NCBI GenBank assembly: GCA_930367205.1 | Contig: OV884011.1 | Location: 125,569,910-125,633,909, forward strand | Direction: 5' to 3' | Length of the DNA stretch: 64,000 bases | DNA from: Acanthosoma haemorrhoidale | Lineage: Eukaryota > Arthropoda > Insecta > Hemiptera > Acanthosomatidae | In this document: piece by piece, positions 58,541-64,000 of the stretch | Numbering within the stretch: position 1 is the first letter of the stretch | Layout: the number at the start of each line of letters is the position of its first letter | The notes under the pieces: generated by a model | What the model was told of the DNA's origin: nothing | Seen by the model: only the letters and a program-made list of their open reading frames with translations | Databases searched by the model: none | Program-made: the position numbers and the translations under genes

Positions 58541-60479
58541 CTTATTATTATATATTTATAATATAATAATACAATTTTGAAAATATGTATGTTTATTTGA
58601 AATGATGATGATGACTGAGCAATCGATAACGTTTTGCTAATAAAATAATGTGTGCAGTGACTAGAATTTTTATTTTTCAAAACAAAATTAGGTTTTATTA
58701 TATTTCTGTGGTTCCAGGGAATAAGTAGTTATGTCTAAAAAGATATCTTCTCAGGTAAATGGTTTGTAAGATTCTTATAAATTATTTGTTTGATGTTTTT
58801 TTTGTTTTTCTTTATTTTTAAGGGCATGTCGACCACTCATCAATACTATCATATAATATACATACTAATTTTTGTGACTAAAGAATAGCCATGTTTTTAA
58901 TAAAGGTGTTACAGACAGAAACTATATGTCTTATGAATCCAATCCAAATGACAAGCACCCGAGTCACACTTGTCTGAGAGGCAGGACATGTATTTTGATA
59001 TTAAGGACACAAGGACTGAATGGATGAGGTGGGTAAAAACCATGTTAACTACCAATATTCCATACGACACATGATGTTTACATAGTTGTTGTGTAGGTTC
59101 ATGGAAAAGCTCAGAATCTTATTAAGTCCTCAGAGCAAAACATGATCTGTGAGACTCAAAGAGCCACCCAAAATACTAAGTAACAGCCTGGGAGAAGTCT
59201 ATGGACCCTAACCCACAAGCTCTATCCTAGGATCAGTAGAACTTTCTATACTTTAATAATTCTCTTTCCAAGAAAGGAGAAAATGAACTCTTTTTGCAAC
59301 ATTAAGAACCAAATACACTCAAAATCATCTATGTACACTTATCTTGTTTAGAGAAAAAATTGACTTAATTAATTAATATCCACCCACAGAGCCACATATT
59401 TTAATCTTTAAAAAAAATATAATAAGTAATTCATATTTAATATGAACCTTTTTTCTTTATTGACAGAAGTATTTTTTCATGCTGGTAAGAATGAGCTCTT
59501 TGTTCTTGCCTAGGTTTCGCAGGGAGCCAGTTGGGCCTTTCAAGCTGTATCAGGCCTGTACTTCCCAATACTGAGTCGCTGCCCAATGACCGACGGTCCT
59601 AAAACAAAAGAACATTTAAAAACCTATATGCAATAAGAAATACAAGGCATTACTGATGATACCTAATTGGTTTTAGTTTTATTAGCCAAATACTGGATGT
59701 TAAAAAAAAGATTTATTTTAAGGGTCTAAATGCATGAAATTTAATTAAAATCAAATCCATAGACAAAATTCAGATCTAGAAGAGCTAGGATTATTCCCTT
59801 AATTTTTATTTTGCTTTTCTAGACAGGGTGTAATACAATATACATTCAAATATAAACACATATTAAAAAAATTCAAACTAGTACAGTATAAATTATGCGT
59901 ACTTTAAACTACAGCAGTAAATCATGTTCCTCATTTCATTGTTTTAGTCTTGTCGTCAGAACAAAATTTAAATTTCATATGCAATCACAATTCAACAGGA
60001 TTACCAGCTAAGACAGAATAATACTTATATTTGCAGCAACAAATATCTACAATGCAATGGCATAAGTTTAAATTTGTAATTAATTAATGAATCTGTGGTA
60101 TAGTGTGTAGTTATCCACAACTGACTACTAACAATGATTACTGGCTCCTTTAACACTTTATTTTTTATGGAAATGATTCTGATAGTTCATTGGGCCTGTT
60201 AAGAGGAAATTAGTAATACTGAATAAAGAAGTAACTAATTTTAATAAAAAAAATATAAGGCCAAGGTAACAATTCATTATAGACTAAACTAGTAACCTTG
60301 CTGCCAGCCAACAATAAAAAGTTGTATTGTCGAAATTAATAAAGCATCCAATTCAGTAGAACGTACGTACTTCAGATAGCACTGACGAAGGTCTGCTTCC
60401 ATCACTTTCACTGCCTTTGCCAAATAAAGTCCAACTATCGCCACCAGAATCACTTTTGCCCTTCCAGCCAAAAACACCT
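42994..60479 (-). CDS. TBC1D12/14: TBC1D12/TBC1D14-like Rab GTPase-activating protein (3' eight exons)
   Basis: Exons in transcript order: 60479-60371, 59598-59448, 57571-57454, 56401-56270, 55403-55262, 53801-53601, 45561-45348, 43178-42994. Every junction keeps the frame. TBC proteins speed GTP hydrolysis by Rab GTPases; vertebrate TBC1D14 and TBC1D12 act at recycling endosomes and in autophagy. Seen here are a basic, coiled-coil-like helix ([18 protein letters not shown]), the start of the TBC domain ([25 protein letters not shown]), the arginine finger motif IQLDISRTF, the glutamine finger YVQGMSF, and the C-terminal blocks [10 protein letters not shown] and [16 protein letters not shown]. 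It ends [11 protein letters not shown] and TGA. Both catalytic fingers are intact. The N-terminus is outside the window or not recognised. Assignment to the D12/D14 subgroup rests on the [16 protein letters not shown] block. An intact CPSF73 gene lies antisense in its 45561-53601 intron. Confidence 0.92.
43609..44760. repeat. Large inverted repeat complex in TBC intron
   Basis: The left arm 43609-43900 (includes actacacatacttatatat, cttgagtttcagtcatttcttcat, acaacctttctatag) is the imperfect reverse complement of the right arm 44471-44760. The pairing continues inward with lower identity. A perfect 87-bp direct repeat, starting GTAACTATAGAAAGGTTGTA, lies at 43931-44017 and 44482-44568. The intron is transcribed with the TBC gene, so the RNA could fold into a long hairpin. 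No coding capacity. Confidence 0.8.
45348..45561 (-). CDS. TBC1D12/14: TBC gene exon g
   Basis: The acceptor is CATTTTTAG and the donor GCAATTG|GTATGT. It encodes [20 protein letters not shown] and [20 protein letters not shown], the third conserved block of the TBC fold. It ends in phase 1. Confidence 0.94.
46980..47179 (+). promoter_or_regulatory. Cpsf73: CPSF73 upstream region with two short uORFs
   Basis: The region contains AAGTTGTTGGCT twice (47036-47047 and 47055-47066) and AGATGGCGCTA at 47074-47084, a motif like those bound by insect CTCF-type or YY1-type factors. Two ATGs precede the main start. 47155-47166 encodes three codons then TGA, and 47167-47187 encodes six codons then TAA and overlaps the main start. 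If they are in the mRNA they could lower initiation. Confidence 0.45.
47180..49288 (+). CDS. Cpsf73: CPSF73 (CPSF3), mRNA 3'-end processing endonuclease, intronless
   Basis: CPSF73 is the nuclear metallo-beta-lactamase/beta-CASP endonuclease that cuts pre-mRNA before polyadenylation, and histone pre-mRNA, within the CPSF complex. The reading has 702 residues from ATG 47180 without a single stop; the family is near 680-700. Upstream in-frame codons to 47159 begin with GTG, not ATG, so 47180 is the start. Zinc-ligand motifs are all present: HFHLDH (H77, H79, D81, H82), AGHVLGAA (H164), [11 protein letters not shown] (D185), SAHTDYQ (H402) and VHGEQNEM (H424). The beta-CASP domain sits between about residues 200 and 390, and the C-terminal domain (about 480-702) is complete. 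There is no intron, and the gene lies antisense in a TBC-gene intron. Poly(A) signal candidates follow at 49519, 49651 and 49723. Confidence 0.98.
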   Translation: MTKRKQDLQIPAEESDLLAITPLGAGQEVGRSCIMLEYKGKKIMLDCGIHPGLNGMDALPFVDIVDTDEIDLLLVSHFHLDHCGALPWFLLKTSFKGRCFMTHATKAIYRWLVSDYIKVSNISTEQMLYTESDLEASMDRIETINFHEEKEVGGIKFWAYNAGHVLGAAMFMIEISGVKILYTGDFSRQEDRHLMAAEIPSVRPDILITEATYGTHIHEKREEREARFTTLVHDIVNRGGRCLIPVFALGRAQELLLILDEYWSLHPELHDIPIYYASSLAKKCMAVYQTYINAMNDNIKRQIAVKNPFVFTHISNLKGIDQFDDIGPCVVMASPGMMQSGLSRELFESWCTDVKNGVIIAGYCVEGTLAKSILSEPEEIVTLNGQKLRLNMSVAYISFSAHTDYQQTSDFIRQLKPPHIVLVHGEQNEMSRLKSALQREYEGDPENDIKIYNPRNTESVELYFRGEKIAKVMGTLAMEPPKAGEKLSGILVKREFNYHIVSAKDLSKYTNLSISSVIQQQHIPFTGSFTILRSMLQHIASPLVPVEMKKLIAFDAIDITLNKKSVTIQWVANPVNDMFADCIVTTILESETINPRIVPANVHMKMDRMHFKECVIEMLQDMFGEECVPKIFKGDKLHVTVDNKKANIDLLQLEVRCKEDPLLQQVVQTAIIRLYDALTPTSTYLKVPTDESSEEVKEVKIS
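49289..49730 (+). other. Cpsf73: CPSF73 3' UTR
   Basis: AT-rich sequence after TAA at 49286-49288. It has ATTAAA (49519-49524), AATAAA (49651-49656) and AATAAA (49723-49728). Which is used cannot be told. Confidence 0.55.
49731..53590. other. TBC intron, no gene seen
   Basis: AT-rich intron sequence downstream of CPSF73. A 9-bp inverted repeat TGTGGTCCA / TGGACCACA occurs at 52364-52372 and 52397-52405. A B-box-like GATTCAAATCC near 52499 may be a SINE remnant. No coding segment is supported. Confidence 0.45.
53601..53801 (-). CDS. TBC1D12/14: TBC gene exon f (glutamine finger)
   Basis: The acceptor is CTTTTTTAG and the donor TATCTG|GTGAGA; 67 codons, phase 0. It encodes [20 protein letters not shown], then [20 protein letters not shown]. 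The catalytic Gln of YVQ is present. Confidence 0.95.
53810..55255 (-). other. TBC intron, no feature seen
   Basis: AT-rich intron between exons e and f. No coding segment or repeat recognised. Confidence 0.5.
55262..55403 (-). CDS. TBC1D12/14: TBC gene exon e (arginine finger)
   Basis: The acceptor is ATTTTGCAG and the donor AAAAG|GTTTTT. It encodes [15 protein letters not shown] and [20 protein letters not shown]. The motif IxxDxxR with the catalytic Arg is intact. Confidence 0.94.
56270..56401 (-). CDS. TBC1D12/14: TBC gene exon d (TBC domain start)
   Basis: The acceptor is TTTTCTAAG and the donor CAGAG|GTATGT. It encodes [20 protein letters not shown] and [21 protein letters not shown] frameshifted copy lies about 370 bp away at 56600-56729. 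Confidence 0.93.
56600..56729 (-). pseudogene. Frameshifted duplicate of TBC exon d
   Basis: This block is a diverged copy of 56227-56361, covering the 3' two thirds of exon d, its donor (CAGAG|GTATGT) and flanking intron. Compared with exon d it has lost 2 bp (CACACA to CACA, near 56718), which shifts the frame, and it carries many substitutions. The 5' part of the exon is absent, though GTTATTCAG|TACCACC could act as a cryptic acceptor. It lies upstream of the real exon in the transcript. Confidence 0.82.
57454..57571 (-). CDS. TBC1D12/14: TBC gene exon c
   Basis: The acceptor is TATATTTACAG and the donor GAAAT|GTAATT. It encodes [20 protein letters not shown] then [15 protein letters not shown], the charged helix before the TBC domain. 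It ends in phase 2 so that AT plus G gives Met. Confidence 0.9.
57700..58073. other. TBC intron, no feature seen
   Basis: AT-rich intron; nothing recognised before the tandem repeat. Confidence 0.5.
58074..58387. repeat. Perfect tandem duplication, two 157-bp units
   Basis: The unit beginning ACAAAACTTAAATTTGTATT at 58074 is repeated base for base from 58231 to 58387. Lack of differences implies a very recent duplication or an assembly artefact. It lies in the TBC intron 57571-59448. Confidence 0.95.
58478..58575. repeat. AT microsatellite
   Basis: A (TA)n run centred at 58505-58536 is flanked on both sides by copies of ATATTTATAATATAATAATAC. Confidence 0.9.
58576..59440 (-). other. TBC intron, no gene seen
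   Basis: Intron sequence, less AT-rich around 58.9-59.3 kb, but no open reading, splice-bounded exon or named repeat was recognised. Confidence 0.4.
59448..59598 (-). CDS. TBC1D12/14: TBC gene exon b
   Basis: The acceptor is TTTTGTTTTAG. It encodes [15 protein letters not shown] and [20 protein letters not shown]. The donor AAAAAAG|GTTCAT is weak but is the one that joins to KELKEAK of the next exon in frame. Confidence 0.8.
60371..60479 (-). CDS. TBC1D12/14: TBC gene exon a
   Basis: The acceptor is ATTTTTACAG and the donor CTGAA|GTACGT. It encodes [19 protein letters not shown] and ends SRPSSVLSE in phase 0. A Ser/Gly-rich linker exon; the exact start could be 2 nt later (CAGAG). Confidence 0.75.
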
Positions 60480-60605
60480 CTGTAAAAATTATTTAAAGAT
60501 TACTTATACAGATTATATGCATGTTCATTGAATATAAATTTAGTCAGAACAACTATTAAAACTATACTTAATCTGTAGGGCAACATCATAAGATATCTTG
60601 CTACA

Positions 60606-60700
60606 GTGAACTCCGTCCAGAAAAAACCCCCCATACTAAAAATTCTTTATTGAAGTTAGTTAATAGTCAGGCACGCTAACCACTAAACTAACCCACAAAG
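60606..60700 (-). repeat. tRNA-derived SINE-like fragment
   Basis: The minus strand reads TAGTTTAGTGGTTAGCGTGC (60690-60671), an A-box-like tRNA head, then CTGACTATTAACT. It resembles the head of the fragment at 5775-5880. No clear B-box. Confidence 0.45.
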
Positions 60701-60709
60701 AAGATAAAT

Positions 60710-62025
60710 TCATATTAAACAGTTTTTTTTTATAAAATGTTGAAAAAAAAATGAATAAACTGATGATACATTGATCATGCCCATATTGCCATTATTAAAG
60801 ATTTTGTTTTTTCAATAAAGATGATGGAAAAATTAAAAAAAAAAAAAAGCCATTCTGCAAAAATAAATAAACCTTCAGAAAATCAAAAAATATTTTATTT
60901 TTTAAATAACATACAATACAAATAAATGAAATTTTGATGAGAACCATAAACAAGTTTTTAAAAAAAAAAAATTACTTAAAAGTGTCTATGAAATAGTTTT
61001 AAATTGTTTTGATGATTTTTCCTGACACAGCATTCCTGAGAATGTCACAAGCTGCATTGTTTGTTTGACCAATTGGAACAAAGGAGATTAGCAGTTTTTA
61101 TGATAAATCTTTTTACTTTTCAATAATACTGTTTAAGTAAATCATTGATGAAGTTTGAAAAAAATATAATGTCATCGCCGACATTTAGTGGGGCCTCCAC
61201 ACAATTAAAAAAATCTGTGCCTCAAGGTGAGCATTCTGAGTTCAATTCTTCATAAATTATTTTAATTTGATTTAAAAAAAAATATGGTTAGCAAAACAGT
61301 ATAGTATATGATTTATAGTATAAATCAGTTTTAACTTGTAATTTAACTAATAAGTGAAGCATTAAATCAAAAAGCAGAATGAGTTGAAGGAATGGGGATC
61401 CTTATCAAAAGATGCAGCTAAGAGTTTAGATAAGATCTCATGGCCACATTTCTTTCATCAGTTGTCCTTCAATGCCAGTCATGGGAAAATAGAGCCTAAT
61501 TGGTATTCATACAAACCACCAAAAAAAAGTATACAAAACATTTTTTCATAAATCCATTGTTGATGATTATCTGTTGATGAATTGTTACACAAGCCATTTT
61601 CCAGATAATTGTGGAACAATTTTAAAATATGCGGAAAGTAAAAACACCAACTTATTATAATATAATAAAAGAACTAACTAAACTTAAACTTGTAAAATAA
61701 GCTAAAATTAGTAACTAGAACATAATTGTGCAATACTGCAAGCTATTTATTGTATGTAGAACTATGTAAGTATATTGTTCAATTTATTTTTTGTAACATA
61801 AATTTAATCTCATAATTTCTATAACATTATATTTTTGTCTGTAGCATTTTCTGATTATTTACACTCAAACTTTCAGAATCCCTTTTAGTGCCTTTTGACA
61901 AGTGCAACAGTATTTTGAATATAATTGTTGTGTCAACCTCTTAGTTATGAATAATTATAAGTTCTTCTCTTCTCGGTCCAAAAAATATCTACTTATGTTT
62001 CCATATTTTAATAATAAACTTTAGG
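60710..62025. other. No gene seen
   Basis: AT-rich sequence upstream of the first recognised TBC exon. Nothing supported. Confidence 0.45.
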
Positions 62026-62029
62026 TGTC

Positions 62030-62995
<966 letters not shown>

Positions 62996-62999
62996 CAAT

Positions 63000-64000
63000 A
63001 ATCTATTGAGGATGTCATATATTTTCACTACTACACTCACAAACTAGGTCTCTTGACTTCAGGTATTTAAACCACAGATACTTTATTTAAATAACTTCCA
63101 CTCCTGTTTTTAAGGAAAAGACAAGGAATTTTGTTTCCATATTACATATTAAGTAACATTGATGCAAACAATGTCTTTTGGTTTGTTTTTTTTACTACTT
63201 TTCAAGTGGTCACAAAACATGAAAATTTGAGCATTGCACCTCTTACATCTGTTTCAAACAGGTAATGTTAGAAATTTAGATATAGATATCTAAAAAAGTT
63301 TTTTATTTTCAAAATAATGTTGAATTTGTAAAGTCAGAAATCTAAAAAATAGATAAGCAGGGTTCAAGGAGCATGAAAGAACCTGACTGCTACTTAAAAT
63401 AGACGTGATACCACCCAAGAAGTATAAAAAAACAATCGAATAAATCAACATTTCTAGAAGTAATGTAATTGGAGAGTAAGCACAATACAAAACAAATGAA
63501 GAATTTTTAGGAAATAAAGTACTACGATGTATCTGGAGTGTGTTTTTGGTAAAAGGAGTACAAGTCATAAATGCAAAATTTTTAGTATAAACATTTTATT
63601 GCTTCTTATACAATTTTAAAAACTTTAAAATTTAATGATCGACAAACTAAAATGAATATCTGTATAGGTATTTTTGGAGTCATGCTGATTGCACCATAAG
63701 ATTTGTTTAGACCTGCTTATTAACTTATCTGATTTTGACCAATTTTTGATTAAGAGCTGCTTTTTGACTCCTTTTACCAAACAAACACTATAGTGGGAGT
63801 AATGGCAAAGGTTTTCACTTTTTAGTACTTACCTTACCCTATTAGTCTCGTCACTGGGTACTTTTAGCTAGCAAAAGGTCAGGTAGAAGTTTGTTTTTTT
63901 ATCTTATAGATATTAGTAGAATTAAAAAGAATATAAGTTTTCAACCTTCTTCCCCCCCCCCCGGAGCAATATTTGGTAGCCAAAAAAACACGAAAATTTC
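63000..64000. other. No gene seen (right edge)
   Basis: AT-rich, with a C-run near 63950-63962. No coding segment, RNA gene or named repeat recognised. Confidence 0.45.

Overview
This is a window of an AT-rich, transposon-littered eukaryotic nuclear genome, almost certainly an insect or close arthropod. It has long AT-rich introns with GT-AG splice sites, genes typical of animals (Unr/CSDE1, CPSF73, a TBC1D12/14-type Rab GAP), and broken piggyBac, mariner, hAT and non-LTR elements. The insect order cannot be told from the sequence alone.

Layout. (1) 0.5-16.5 kb, + strand: the last seven coding exons of Unr (CSDE1), a multi-cold-shock-domain RNA-binding translational regulator; all splice phases agree and the reading ends at a stop at 16499. 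Its introns hold a full-length but dead piggyBac element (6127-8619, TTAA target duplication intact), a MITE-like inverted-repeat element, tRNA-like SINE pieces and a cluster of an unnamed interspersed repeat. (2) 21-32 kb: a repeat graveyard with a hAT (ZBED5-like) fragment, a possible copia-like LTR, reverse-transcriptase fragments, and a mariner inserted in a non-LTR element. (3) 22.1-36.1 kb, - strand: a four-exon gene for a 125-residue secreted cysteine-rich protein (signal peptide, eight-cysteine module, EGF-like domain, short C-tail), assembled here from small exons whose phases all match; one intron appears to use a GC-AG donor. (4) 38.9-40.3 kb: a second, different, internally deleted piggyBac with its TTAA target duplication. 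(5) 43.0-60.5 kb, - strand: eight 3' exons of a TBC1D12/TBC1D14-like Rab GAP with both catalytic fingers; one exon has a frameshifted duplicate next to it, and one intron carries a large inverted repeat. (6) 47.2-49.3 kb, + strand: an intact, intronless CPSF73 (CPSF3) gene, the mRNA 3'-end endonuclease, nested antisense in a TBC-gene intron. (7) 62-63 kb: a GC-rich island with a TATA box and a roughly 200-base CT microsatellite, possibly a solo LTR.

The genes are not an operon. Unr acts in cytoplasmic mRNA translation and stability, CPSF73 in nuclear pre-mRNA 3' processing, the TBC protein in membrane traffic, and the EGF-like protein outside the cell. The most interesting item is the small secreted EGF-like gene, which is split into exons too short to be seen as an open reading frame.
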